From an uncultured Ignavibacteria bacterium (GTDB lineage Bacteria > Bacteroidota > Ignavibacteria > Kapaibacteriales > UBA2268): 13,030 nt of DNA. This document shows positions 1 to 7,282 of the stretch, one piece after another. Position 1 is the first letter of the stretch. Each line of letters begins with the position of its first letter. Under the pieces are notes generated by a model. It was given only the letters and a program-made list of their open reading frames with translations. It was not told the DNA's origin and searched no databases. The position numbers and the translations under genes are program-made. Location: contig CAIWET010000309.1 in the NCBI GenBank assembly GCA_903911805.1, forward strand, positions 1-13,030, read 5' to 3'.

Positions 1-21
1 AAAAATCGTGCTAATTTCGTA

Positions 22-78
22 TTTTTGTAATCTGAATCAAAACATTTTGTAATGATTTTGAAACATTATTATTTTTTA
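22..78 (+). promoter_or_regulatory. Putative promoter/operator region upstream of uppS with repeated TTTGTAAT motifs
   Basis: This AT-rich leader carries TTTGTAAT at 24-31 and again at 46-53, that is 22 bases apart or about two helical turns. The second copy extends to TTTGTAATGATTTT (46-59) and is followed at 66-78 by TTATTATTTTTTA. Both of those longer blocks recur in the same order in the gap upstream of lpxC (5803-5829). No sigma-70 -35/-10 pair stands out. The TTTG and TATA-like words fit loosely with Bacteroidota promoters (TTTG near -33, TAnnTTTG near -7), but no exact match was found. The regulatory role is inferred from position and repetition. Confidence 0.35.
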
Positions 79-90
79 TATGTATATAAA
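75..90. repeat. 16-base near-palindrome upstream of uppS
   Basis: TTTATAT and ATATAAA form a perfect 7-base inverted repeat around a GT spacer. It lies 82 bases before the uppS start, just downstream of the repeated TTTGTAAT motifs. It could be a regulator binding site or part of a promoter's melting region. It is made almost wholly of A and T, so chance is a real alternative. Confidence 0.3.
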
Positions 91-120
91 TAAATTTAAG
101 TGCAAATTATTTGAGGATTT

Positions 121-159
121 ATGCCATATAACGACGTTTTTACTAAATATTTCAAATAG
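121..159 (+). CDS. Possible 12-residue leader peptide before uppS
   Basis: An ATG at 121 opens a 12-codon frame reading MPYNDVFTKYFK and ends with TAG at 157-159. GAGGA (113-117) lies immediately upstream, but only 3 bases separate it from the ATG, which is short for a Shine-Dalgarno site. The stop falls 12 bases before the uppS ATG, with the uppS ribosome site AGGGA (161-165) in between. Five of the twelve residues are Phe or Tyr. No competing attenuator hairpin was seen between this frame and uppS. It could be a leader that couples translation to uppS, or a chance frame. Confidence 0.2.
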   Translation: MPYNDVFTKYFK

Positions 160-171
160 CAGGGAAATAAT

Positions 172-1014
172 ATGAATTGGCATATTGAGCAAGAGCTTAA
201 CGACAAAAATATTCAGCAAGAATTAATTAATTCTGCAAACATTCCTAATCATATTGCAATCATTATGGATGGCAATGGACGTTGGGCTGAAGAAAAAGGT
301 CTTTCAAGGTCTAAAGGACACAAGGAAGGTCTCGAAAGCGTTAGAGATATTGTGAAAGCGTCATCTACTTTAGGTGTAAAATACTTAACTCTTTACGCTT
401 TTTCTATTGAAAATTGGAAACGTCCTTTTGCTGAAGTTGAAGTTTTAATGAGTTTGCTCGAAATTTATTTGAAAAATGAAGTTGATGAACTTCATAAAAA
501 CAAAGTTAGAATAAAAACTATTGGCAAATTTAATTCTTTACCAAAAACTGTTCAGAAGTTATTATTATCAGCAGTAGAGAAAACTAAAAATAATACTGGC
601 CTCACTCTTACTCTTGCATTAAGCTATGGAGCTAGATGGGATATAGTCAGAGCTGTTCAGTTAATTGCACTTGATGTTAGAAGAGGAAATTTATCTCCAG
701 AAGATATCAATGAAGGTAATTTCTCGCAATATTTAAGTACAAAAGATATTCCAGATCCAGATCTAATGATTAGAACAAGTGGCGAATTCAGATTAAGTAA
801 TTTCTTACTTTGGGAAGTTGCTTATGGCGAAATTTATGTTTCTAACTTATTATTTCCTCAATTCAGAAGAAATGATTTATACGAAGCAATTAAAAGCTAC
901 TCTTCCAGAGAAAGAAGATTTGGAAAAACATCTGCTCAAATTAAAAATGAAAAAAAATCAATTGAAAATGATTCTTATATTAAAAAGGTATTTAATGCTA
1001 TCAAATCAATTTAA
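172..1014 (+). CDS. uppS: Isoprenyl transferase (undecaprenyl diphosphate synthase)
   Basis: This cytosolic cis-prenyltransferase condenses isopentenyl diphosphate onto farnesyl diphosphate to make undecaprenyl diphosphate, the lipid carrier for peptidoglycan and O-antigen units. The 280-residue product has the full family signature: HIAIIMDGNGRWA with catalytic Asp33, GHKEG, TLYAFSIENWKRP, and near the C terminus DPDLMIRTSGEFRLSNFLLW. Arg201, Arg207 and Glu220 have the same spacing as the substrate- and Mg-binding Arg194, Arg200 and Glu213 of the E. coli enzyme. The usual NYGGR motif reads SYGAR, a mild change. The ATG at 172 has AGGGA six bases upstream (161-165). The gene heads the envelope cluster and overlaps bamA by 20 bases, a linkage common in many bacteria. 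Chain length is inferred from the family. Confidence 0.97.
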   Translation: MNWHIEQELNDKNIQQELINSANIPNHIAIIMDGNGRWAEEKGLSRSKGHKEGLESVRDIVKASSTLGVKYLTLYAFSIENWKRPFAEVEVLMSLLEIYLKNEVDELHKNKVRIKTIGKFNSLPKTVQKLLLSAVEKTKNNTGLTLTLALSYGARWDIVRAVQLIALDVRRGNLSPEDINEGNFSQYLSTKDIPDPDLMIRTSGEFRLSNFLLWEVAYGEIYVSNLLFPQFRRNDLYEAIKSYSSRERRFGKTSAQIKNEKKSIENDSYIKKVFNAIKSI

Positions 1015-3358
1015 AATATTATTATTTACTTTTTTTGCATTATTTTGCATTCAAAATGCTAATGCTCAAAGTTCTGGTGCTCAAAACCTCATAATTGCAG
1101 GTATCACTGTAGAAGGCAATGTATTTGCTGACGAACAAACCGTAATTTCACTTTCTGGTTTGAGATTAGGCGAATCATTCCAATATCCAGGCGATACTAA
1201 AATACAAAATGCAATTAAAAACATTTGGAATAGAAAACAATTTTCTGACGTAGAAATAATTTTAGATAAAAAAACTTCCTTAGGTGCTTTTTTAGTTATT
1301 AAAGTGAAAGAATTCGAAAGAATCAATAAAATCACTATTTTAAATAATGAAGAAATTGAAGCTGATAAAATCAAAAAAGCTATTGGCAAAACCGAAAAAG
1401 AAATTTTAGCCCCTTATGATATTTATTTAATCAAAGAAAATATTAAAAAGCTTTATCAAAAAGAAGGACTGATTTTTGCTGCTGTGGAAGTTGAAAGACA
1501 AAAGACTGACACTGCTCATTATACTAATTTGATTATTAAAATTAAAGAAGGTAAAGAATTCAAAATTGCAAAAATTGATTTCGAAGGAAATAATTCATTT
1601 TCTGACTCAAAATTAGCTGGTGAATTCAAAGAAACTCATGAGAAAAAATGGTGGAAATTTTGGGAATCAGCAAAATTAAATCTTAAAGAATTTGAAAAAG
1701 ATAAAGAAAATATCGTAAAGTTTTACAACAAAAGTGGTTTTAGAGATGCCGAATGGGTAAAAGACACAATCATTTTTGATGAAAAAGAAAATGTAGCCAC
1801 AATTAAAGTTTGGGTAAACGAAGGCAAAAGATATTTTATTAGAAATATAACTTTTGAAGGCAATACAATTTATAAATCAGAAACTCTATTAGCTAGACTT
1901 GAGTTCCAAAAAGGCGACCCTTATGATTATGAAAAATTCCAAAGTAATTTAAGAGGAAATGAATCTCAATCTGATGCTATTTCTTTATATCTTGATAATG
2001 GATATTTATTTGCTCAGCCAAATATTGAAGAAAATAGAGTTGAACCTGACTCAATGGATGTAAATATTAAAATCACTGAAGGAACAAGAGTTACTATTAA
2101 TAAAGTTAATATTGTTGGAAATACAAAAACAAAAGATAAAATTATTAGACGCGAACTTTATACTAGACCTGGCGATTATTTTAGCAGATCTTCAGTAATC
2201 AGAAGCGTAAGAGCTTTAGGAATGTTAAACTATTTCAATCCAGAAGCACTTAAACCGAATGTAGTTCCTTCTTCTGACAACACTAAAGTTGACGTTGAAT
2301 ACAAAGTAGAAGAAAGATCAACCGATACATTCAATGCATCAATTGGTTATGCAGGTACTTTTGGTTTAACATTAGCAATTGGATTATCATTCAATAATTT
2401 CGATATAATGAGACCTTTGCAAGGTGGTGGTGGTCAAGTATTTAACTTCCAATGGGAAATGGGACAAGGTAACCGTTATCAAACTTTGTCAGTTGGCGTT
2501 ACAGAGCCTTGGCTTTTCGATGAGCCAACAACTGTTGGTTTTAATATTTACGATACCAAATACAATTATTATTATAATTTACAAAGAACTGGTGTTCAAT
2601 TAAATCTTGGAAGAAGATTCCATTGGCCTGATGATTATTTCAGAGGCGATTGGTCTTTAGGAGCAACTGCAATTGATGCTGGTACTTCCAATAGCACCTA
2701 TTACAGAGCTGGAAAAACTTCAGAATTCACTATTTCTCAGACATTTTCCAGAGTTTCTCTAAACAATATGTATTTCCCAACTAGTGGCTCTAAATTCAGT
2801 TTATCTACTGTATTTGCAATGGGTGCATTAGGAATTGGAACAGCTGATTATATTAAAAATCAGTTTAAATTTGAAATGAATCAACCTTTATTTACATATA
2901 AAGACAATGATAGATTAATCCTGCACTTAAATACAACTTTAGGTTATATGACAGGCTTTAAAAGCGATACAACATTCAATCCTATTGAGTTATACTCAAT
3001 GGGTGGTAATGGATTGAGCGGATTTGGCGTTACACCTTTAAGAGGTTATGACGATAGAGCAATTGCTTATAATGGCGGAAAAGTTATGATTAAACATACT
3101 GCTGAATTAAGATTTGCTGTATCATTAGATCCAATGCCGGTATTCCTTTATGGATTTGCTGAAGCTGGAAATGTTTGGACAGGATTAAAAGAAACTGACC
3201 CATTTGATTTAAAGAGATCAGCTGGTGTTGGAGTGCAATTATTACTTAACCCAATTGGTATTATCGGATTCAGTTATGGTTATGGATTTGATTCACCTTC
3301 TTATGGAGTTGAAAAACCAGGTTGGAAATTCTTATTCCACTTAGGTAATAATTTTTAA
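995..3358 (+). CDS. bamA: Outer-membrane protein assembly factor BamA
   Basis: BamA is the Omp85-family core of the machine that folds and inserts beta-barrel proteins into the outer membrane. The chosen ATG at 995 gives 787 residues and a clear signal peptide (MLSNQFK, a hydrophobic stretch to about residue 19, then NANA before Gln25). The same frame is open further upstream, but those codons lie inside uppS and encode no signal sequence. Five POTRA-like repeats follow at roughly 31-105, 109-185, 189-278, 281-364 and 365-442, each with a GN-type turn such as VEGN, FEGN or IVGN. The 16-strand barrel covers about 445-787. It carries the conserved Arg-Gly-Tyr loop motif (683-685) and ends in phenylalanine, as a barrel signal should. 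The 20-base overlap with uppS suggests coupled translation. Two skp-like genes follow directly. Confidence 0.96.
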   Translation: MLSNQFKILLFTFFALFCIQNANAQSSGAQNLIIAGITVEGNVFADEQTVISLSGLRLGESFQYPGDTKIQNAIKNIWNRKQFSDVEIILDKKTSLGAFLVIKVKEFERINKITILNNEEIEADKIKKAIGKTEKEILAPYDIYLIKENIKKLYQKEGLIFAAVEVERQKTDTAHYTNLIIKIKEGKEFKIAKIDFEGNNSFSDSKLAGEFKETHEKKWWKFWESAKLNLKEFEKDKENIVKFYNKSGFRDAEWVKDTIIFDEKENVATIKVWVNEGKRYFIRNITFEGNTIYKSETLLARLEFQKGDPYDYEKFQSNLRGNESQSDAISLYLDNGYLFAQPNIEENRVEPDSMDVNIKITEGTRVTINKVNIVGNTKTKDKIIRRELYTRPGDYFSRSSVIRSVRALGMLNYFNPEALKPNVVPSSDNTKVDVEYKVEERSTDTFNASIGYAGTFGLTLAIGLSFNNFDIMRPLQGGGGQVFNFQWEMGQGNRYQTLSVGVTEPWLFDEPTTVGFNIYDTKYNYYYNLQRTGVQLNLGRRFHWPDDYFRGDWSLGATAIDAGTSNSTYYRAGKTSEFTISQTFSRVSLNNMYFPTSGSKFSLSTVFAMGALGIGTADYIKNQFKFEMNQPLFTYKDNDRLILHLNTTLGYMTGFKSDTTFNPIELYSMGGNGLSGFGVTPLRGYDDRAIAYNGGKVMIKHTAELRFAVSLDPMPVFLYGFAEAGNVWTGLKETDPFDLKRSAGVGVQLLLNPIGIIGFSYGYGFDSPSYGVEKPGWKFLFHLGNNF

Positions 3359-3398
3359 TTGAAATTTATTTTATTTAATATATAATCAGGATTTTTTT

Positions 3399-3938
3399 AT
3401 GAAAAGAATAATTTTAACTGGATTTTTTGCATTATTTATGTTATCATTTAGCTTTAATGCATACTCACAAAAAGAAAAACCAATGAAAATTGGCGTAGTT
3501 GATGTTGAAGCAGTAGTTAAAGCAATGCCAGAAGCAGTAAAAGCTGACCAGGATTTAAAAGATTTACAAAAATCATATAATGATTCATTAGTAAAAATGC
3601 AAGAAGACTTTTATAAAAGAATTGAGCAATATCAAAAACAACGTGGTATGATGGCTCAAGACCAACAACAAAAAGAAGAAGAATCTTTGAAAAATCTAGA
3701 ACAAGTATTAATCAAATACAGAGATGACAGATTACAAGATATTCAAAAAAGAAGAGAAGAATTTTTAGATCCAATTAGAAAAAAAGTTAAAGACGCTATC
3801 GAAGTTGTTTCTAAAGAAGAAGATATGAACTTTATTTTTGATAAAGCAAATGCTATCGTTTTATTTGCAGACGAAAAATTTGACTTTACTTATAAAGTTA
3901 TTGACAAAATGAAAAGAGAAAAATCTAATAAAAAATAA
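3399..3938 (+). CDS. OmpH/Skp-family periplasmic chaperone (first copy)
   Basis: The 179-residue product looks like a Skp/OmpH chaperone, which holds unfolded outer-membrane proteins in the periplasm and hands them to BamA. A signal peptide covers about residues 1-23 (KR, hydrophobic core, AYSQ). It is followed by the family's IGVVDVEAVVKAMPEA start, a long charged Gln/Glu/Lys-rich coiled coil (about 45-125), and a closing part containing MNFIFDKANAIVLFADEKFDFT, which resembles the usual 'Y-ad-..-DiT..v' end. The ATG is preceded by AGGA at 3388-3391. It sits 40 bases after bamA and 50 bases before a second relative, a tandem arrangement common in the Bacteroidota. I left the symbol blank because two copies compete for the name skp. 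Confidence 0.88.
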   Translation: MKRIILTGFFALFMLSFSFNAYSQKEKPMKIGVVDVEAVVKAMPEAVKADQDLKDLQKSYNDSLVKMQEDFYKRIEQYQKQRGMMAQDQQQKEEESLKNLEQVLIKYRDDRLQDIQKRREEFLDPIRKKVKDAIEVVSKEEDMNFIFDKANAIVLFADEKFDFTYKVIDKMKREKSNKK

Positions 3939-3988
3939 TTATGAATAGATTTATTACCTGTTTAGTTTTTTTATAAGGATAAAATATA

Positions 3989-4753
3989 ATGAAAAAGTTT
4001 TTTTTAATAGCATTTTTTGCACTCTTAATGAGCAGTTCTGCCTATTCGCAAAAAGTGGGATTTATTTCCTCTGACCTTATCAGAGATAAATTCCCAGAAG
4101 CTAAGCAGGTGGATATCAGAGTTCAATCAGTTGTTGAAGACTGGAAACGTGAGCTTGAAGTAATTGAAAAGCAAATTCAGGAAACTGATTTTGACATCAA
4201 GAAAAATCGTCTTGTGTGGAGCGATGAAGAAAGAACTACAAAAGAGAAAGACCTTGAAAATTTGAAGTCTTATAAACTTGAATATGCCAGAAAGAAATTT
4301 GAAGTTAATGGAGAATACGACGTTACTCTTAAAATGATGATGCAGCCAGTTGAAGAAAAAATCTTTGCCGCTGTTCAGGAAGTTTCTCAAGAAGATGGAT
4401 TTGACCTTGTTTGGGACAAAGCCGTAAATCCTTTGATTTATACAAATTTCAAATATGACCTAACATTAAAGGTTTTGAAAAAACTTGGCGTTTCAGTAGA
4501 TTCTTTAGAAAAAGATTTGCAAAAGAAAATCGATGCAGATCCAAGAAATCAAACTAAAGATTCTAAAGAGCCACCTAAGAGATCGCGTTCACGTACGAAA
4601 ACTGAAGTTGATGATAAGAATATCGAAAAAGAAGATAATAATATTTTCGACAAAAAGAATCCGTTTGATCAGAATAATCCAAATCAAAATGATCCAAACA
4701 ATCCAACGAAAACGGATCCAATTAATCCTACTGAAAATCGAAGAAAGAAATAG
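3989..4753 (+). CDS. OmpH/Skp-family periplasmic chaperone with Asn/Pro-rich tail (second copy)
   Basis: This is a second Skp/OmpH-like protein, longer than usual at 254 residues. Residues 1-21 are a signal peptide ending SAYSQ. The family core follows (KVGFISSDLIRDKFPEAKQ, then a helical charged region, then DGFDLVWDKAVNPLIYTNFKYDLT) and ends near residue 170. The remaining 80 or so residues are not part of the chaperone fold. They include a basic patch (KRSRSRTK, about 199-206), an acidic stretch and an Asn/Pro/Asp-rich tail with a short tandem repeat (235-250). The tail looks disordered and could interact with the cell wall, nucleic acid-like polyanions or LPS; that is a guess. AAGGA at 3975-3979 precedes the ATG by nine bases. 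The stop lies three bases before lpxD. Confidence 0.86.
   Translation: MKKFFLIAFFALLMSSSAYSQKVGFISSDLIRDKFPEAKQVDIRVQSVVEDWKRELEVIEKQIQETDFDIKKNRLVWSDEERTTKEKDLENLKSYKLEYARKKFEVNGEYDVTLKMMMQPVEEKIFAAVQEVSQEDGFDLVWDKAVNPLIYTNFKYDLTLKVLKKLGVSVDSLEKDLQKKIDADPRNQTKDSKEPPKRSRSRTKTEVDDKNIEKEDNNIFDKKNPFDQNNPNQNDPNNPTKTDPINPTENRRKK
4691..4738 (+). repeat. Two degenerate 24-base tandem repeats in the second skp-like gene
   Basis: Copies at 4691-4714 and 4715-4738 both begin GATCCAA and encode DPNNPTKT and DPINPTEN. The repeat is in frame, so copy number could change tail length without breaking the protein. A related NP-rich stretch precedes it (residues about 225-234). Confidence 0.6.
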
Positions 4754-4756
4754 ATT

Positions 4757-5800
4757 ATGGCACATTTCAAGCCTTTAACTATTAATGAAATTAAAGATAT
4801 TATCAAATCTGAGCTCATCGGTAATCCCGATGAGCTTGTTTTTGGTCTTAATAGAATTGACAATGCTAGCGATGGTGAATTAACTTTTTTCAATGATAAA
4901 AAGTTCATCAAATCACTTATCAATACGAAATCTTCTTGTGTAATCGTTCCAAAAGATTTAGATTTAACTCCCTATCCAAAAAGAAATTATCTTTTAGCTG
5001 ATAACCCGCATTTCGCACTTTATCTTCTTTTAAAACATATTGAGAACAATCAAAAGATTGCTAAATCTGGTATTCACTCTACTGCTATTATTGGAGAAAA
5101 TACTGAAATTGCTAAATCTGCTTATATTGGTCCTAATGTTGTAATTGGTGATGATTGCAAGGTTGGTAATAATACTAAAATTGAAGCAAATTGCGTAATT
5201 GCAAATAATTGTGTAATTGGTGAAGACTCAATTTTATATCCAAATGTATCTCTTTATACCGATACAATTATTGGTAATAATACGATTCTTCATTCAGGTG
5301 CTGTTATTGGTGCTGATGGTTTTGGATTTTTAGATGAAAAAGATGGTAGTTATACAAAAATACCACAACTTGGCAATGTGGTATTAGGTAACAATGTTGA
5401 AATTGGCGCTAATACCTGTGTTGATAGAAGTTTGATTGGTACAACAATCATTTCTGATGGAGTAAAATTGGACAATTTAATTCAAATTGGACACAATGCT
5501 GAAATTGGAGAAAATACTGCTTCTGCATCGCAAACTGGAGTTGCTGGCTCTACACGAATCGGAAAAAATTGTAGAATCGGCGGACAAGTTGGTTTTGCAG
5601 GCCACATAGATATTGCCGACGAAGTAATAATTTTTGCTCAAAGTGGAGTGGCACAATCAATTGAAAAAAAAGGAATTTATATGGGCTCGCCAACAAGAGA
5701 CCGTATGAAATATTTCAAAATAGACAGATCTCTCGACTCTTTACCTGAGATTGTTTACGACTTTGAAAGAAAAAAGAAAGAATTACAAAAAAATCAGTAA
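4757..5800 (+). CDS. lpxD: UDP-3-O-acylglucosamine N-acyltransferase
   Basis: LpxD performs the third step of lipid A synthesis, adding a second acyl chain from acyl-ACP to the 2-amino group of UDP-3-O-acylglucosamine. The 347-residue protein has the expected layout. An N-terminal uridine-binding domain (about 1-105, with the FF of GELTFF) comes first. A left-handed beta-helix made of hexapeptide repeats such as IGENTE, IGPNVV and IGDDCK follows (about 108-300), then a C-terminal helix (about 320-347). His246 in QIGHNAEIG is the catalytic base (His239 in E. coli). GADGFGF and the SASQTGVAGS stretch are also typical. The start lies three bases after the skp-like stop, so translation is probably coupled. 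A strong hairpin followed by a T tract lies inside codons 19-29 and is listed separately. Confidence 0.96.
   Translation: MAHFKPLTINEIKDIIKSELIGNPDELVFGLNRIDNASDGELTFFNDKKFIKSLINTKSSCVIVPKDLDLTPYPKRNYLLADNPHFALYLLLKHIENNQKIAKSGIHSTAIIGENTEIAKSAYIGPNVVIGDDCKVGNNTKIEANCVIANNCVIGEDSILYPNVSLYTDTIIGNNTILHSGAVIGADGFGFLDEKDGSYTKIPQLGNVVLGNNVEIGANTCVDRSLIGTTIISDGVKLDNLIQIGHNAEIGENTASASQTGVAGSTRIGKNCRIGGQVGFAGHIDIADEVIIFAQSGVAQSIEKKGIYMGSPTRDRMKYFKIDRSLDSLPEIVYDFERKKKELQKNQ
4811..4843 (+). other. Terminator-like hairpin inside the lpxD coding region
   Basis: AGCTCATCGG (4812-4821) and CCGATGAGCT (4827-4836) are a perfect 10-base inverted repeat around a 5-base loop. Two possible G-U pairs extend the base. 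The run TTGTTTTT (4836-4843) follows on the + strand, giving the shape of an intrinsic terminator 55 bases into lpxD. Six of ten stem pairs are G-C in an otherwise AT-rich gene, and codons 19-27 use CTC, ATC and CCC where the neighbourhood favours TTA, ATT and CCA or CCT. Function is not known. It may be an attenuator, a transcript-end point or a pause site, or chance. Confidence 0.4.
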
Positions 5801-5878
5801 TATTTGTAATGATTTTTTATTATTTTTTAGTATATTGCATAAATATTTTATAAAAAAGTATTGAATATTTAATTGAAA
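5801..5878 (+). promoter_or_regulatory. Putative promoter region upstream of lpxC-fabZ
   Basis: This 78-base gap is the largest within the envelope cluster and is almost pure A/T. It contains TTTGTAATGATTTT (5803-5816) directly followed by TTATTATTTTTTA (5817-5829), both shared exactly and in order with the uppS leader. A TATATTG word (5831-5837) resembles a Bacteroidota -7 box with one base missing, and TTTTATAAAA (5846-5855) is a short palindrome. No terminator hairpin closes lpxD. An internal promoter for lpxC-fabZ, lpxA and cheW is therefore likely but unproven. Confidence 0.4.
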
Positions 5879-7282
5879 ATGGAAAAACAGAGAACAATAA
5901 AAGAAAAAGTAACGTTATCAGGGATTGGATTACACACGGGCAATGAAACATCAATCACTTTTTGCCCTGCTCCCGAGAACTATGGATATAAATTTATTAG
6001 AACAGATTTACCAGTTCATTTTGAAATAGAAGCACTTGTTGACAATGTTGTTGATTTATCTCGTGGTACTACCTTAGGCATTGGAGAAGTTAGAGTTCAC
6101 ACTGTTGAGCACGTTCTTGCTGCTTTAGCAGGATTACAAATTGATAATTGCAGAATTGAGTTATCTGGAAATGAACCACCAATAGGTGATGGCTCAGCCA
6201 TGCCTTATGTTAATACATTGCTTCAAGCTGGAATCGTAGAACAACTTGCCGAAAGAAGATATTTCGAATTAGATGAAACCGTTAGATATACCAATGAAGA
6301 TAAGGGTGTTGATATAGTTGCTCTTCCAACAGATGACTTTAGGATAACTGTAATGGTTGATTATTACAATCCTGCATTAGGAAGTCAGCATACTGGATTA
6401 TTCAATCTTCAAAAAGAATTTTTAACAGAGTTTGCTCCTGCTAGAACTTTTTGCTTTTTGGCAGAAGTTGAAATGCTTAAAGAGCAAGGTTTAATAAAAG
6501 GCGGAAGCTTAGATAGTGCTTTGGTAATTGTTGACAAAGATTTGACAGAAGATGAAAAAGACAAATTAGTTGACATTTTCAATTTATCAGATAAACCATT
6601 TTTAGGTGAAAATGGTATTTTAAATAATATCGAATTAAGATACAAAAACGAACCTGCAAGACATAAACTCCTTGATATGCTAGGTGATCTTGCTCTTGCT
6701 GGTGTAAAAATTAAGGCTCAAATTTTAGCTGCTCGCCCTGGGCACGCTAGTAATTTTGAATTTGCTAAAAAAATCAGAGCTTTATATTTAAGTAAAGAAC
6801 CTCAGAAGAAAAATGTAATCAAAGAAATTATGAAGCCATTAATGGACGTAAATGATTTGATGAAAATTATGCCTCATAGATATCCATTCTTATTGATTGA
6901 TAAAATTGTAGAGATGGACACTATTGGTATGACTATTACAGGTATTAAAAATGTTACTATTAATGAACCATTTTTTATTGGTCATTTTCCTAATAATCCA
7001 ATTATGCCAGGAGTATTGCTTTGCGAAGCATTAGCCCAAACTGGATGTATGTTGATTATGAAAACTGTACCTGATTATTCAAATTTATTAGTTCTTTATT
7101 TAGGTATTAAAAATGCTAAATTCAGAAAACCAGTTATTCCTGGAGATATTCTCGTTATGGAATGTCAATTGGTTGGAAAAAGATTAAATGTATATCAATT
7201 TAAAGGAACTGCTTCAGTGCTTGGTCAGGTTGCAGTAGAAATTGAATTTCAAGCAGCAACAGTGGAAAAAAATCATGAGTAG
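5879..7282 (+). CDS. lpxC/fabZ: Bifunctional UDP-3-O-acyl-GlcNAc deacetylase / 3-hydroxyacyl-ACP dehydratase (LpxC-FabZ fusion)
   Basis: Two enzymes are joined in one 467-residue chain. Residues 1 to about 310 are LpxC, the zinc deacetylase that commits lipid A synthesis. It has the GLHTG start, zinc ligands His78 (VEHVLAAL), His262 and Asp266 (HKLLD), the EPPIGDGSA motif and catalytic His289 in RPGHASNF. From about residue 318 to the end is FabZ, which dehydrates 3-hydroxyacyl-ACP in fatty-acid synthesis. Its motifs are PHRYPFLLID, catalytic His369 in GHFP and Glu383 in CEALAQ, 14 residues apart as in E. coli. Such fusions are known in the Bacteroidota/Chlorobi group. I chose the ATG at 5879 because MEKQRT aligns with the start of known LpxC proteins; a TTG two codons earlier is possible. 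No clear ribosome site is visible. The stop overlaps lpxA by eight bases. Confidence 0.96.
   Translation: MEKQRTIKEKVTLSGIGLHTGNETSITFCPAPENYGYKFIRTDLPVHFEIEALVDNVVDLSRGTTLGIGEVRVHTVEHVLAALAGLQIDNCRIELSGNEPPIGDGSAMPYVNTLLQAGIVEQLAERRYFELDETVRYTNEDKGVDIVALPTDDFRITVMVDYYNPALGSQHTGLFNLQKEFLTEFAPARTFCFLAEVEMLKEQGLIKGGSLDSALVIVDKDLTEDEKDKLVDIFNLSDKPFLGENGILNNIELRYKNEPARHKLLDMLGDLALAGVKIKAQILAARPGHASNFEFAKKIRALYLSKEPQKKNVIKEIMKPLMDVNDLMKIMPHRYPFLLIDKIVEMDTIGMTITGIKNVTINEPFFIGHFPNNPIMPGVLLCEALAQTGCMLIMKTVPDYSNLLVLYLGIKNAKFRKPVIPGDILVMECQLVGKRLNVYQFKGTASVLGQVAVEIEFQAATVEKNHE

Noticed and set aside
1..30. Possible tail of an upstream gene (frame ending TAA at 28-30)
   Set aside because: Only nine codons are visible and they show no family signature, so it cannot be told from chance.
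818..994. Upstream extension of the bamA reading frame
   Set aside because: It lies wholly inside uppS, encodes a charged sequence unlike any BamA N terminus, and would bury the signal peptide that begins at 995.
1081..1389. Antisense open frame of 102 codons inside bamA
   Set aside because: It is a shadow of the bamA coding strand, where long stop-free stretches arise from codon bias; no domain or start signal supports it.
4533..4778. 81-codon frame overlapping the second skp-like gene and lpxD
   Set aside because: It is an out-of-frame reading of the Asn/Pro-rich tail, very rich in Ile and Lys, with no ribosome site or domain.
5060..5700. Repeated short DNA words in lpxD and lpxA that look like tandem repeats
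   Set aside because: They come from the hexapeptide repeats of the left-handed beta-helix and are not independent DNA repeats or a CRISPR array.
5873..5878. TTG start two codons before the chosen lpxC-fabZ ATG
   Set aside because: The ATG at 5879 gives MEKQRT, which matches the normal LpxC start, so the two extra codons are not needed. It cannot be excluded.
6735..6743. GCCCTGGGC palindrome in lpxC
   Set aside because: It encodes the conserved Arg-Pro-Gly of the catalytic RPGHASNF motif, which explains the sequence.
7242..7274. Earlier ATG in frame with lpxA
   Set aside because: It lies inside fabZ and adds MNFKQQQWKKI, unlike LpxA starts, which begin shortly before IHPTA.
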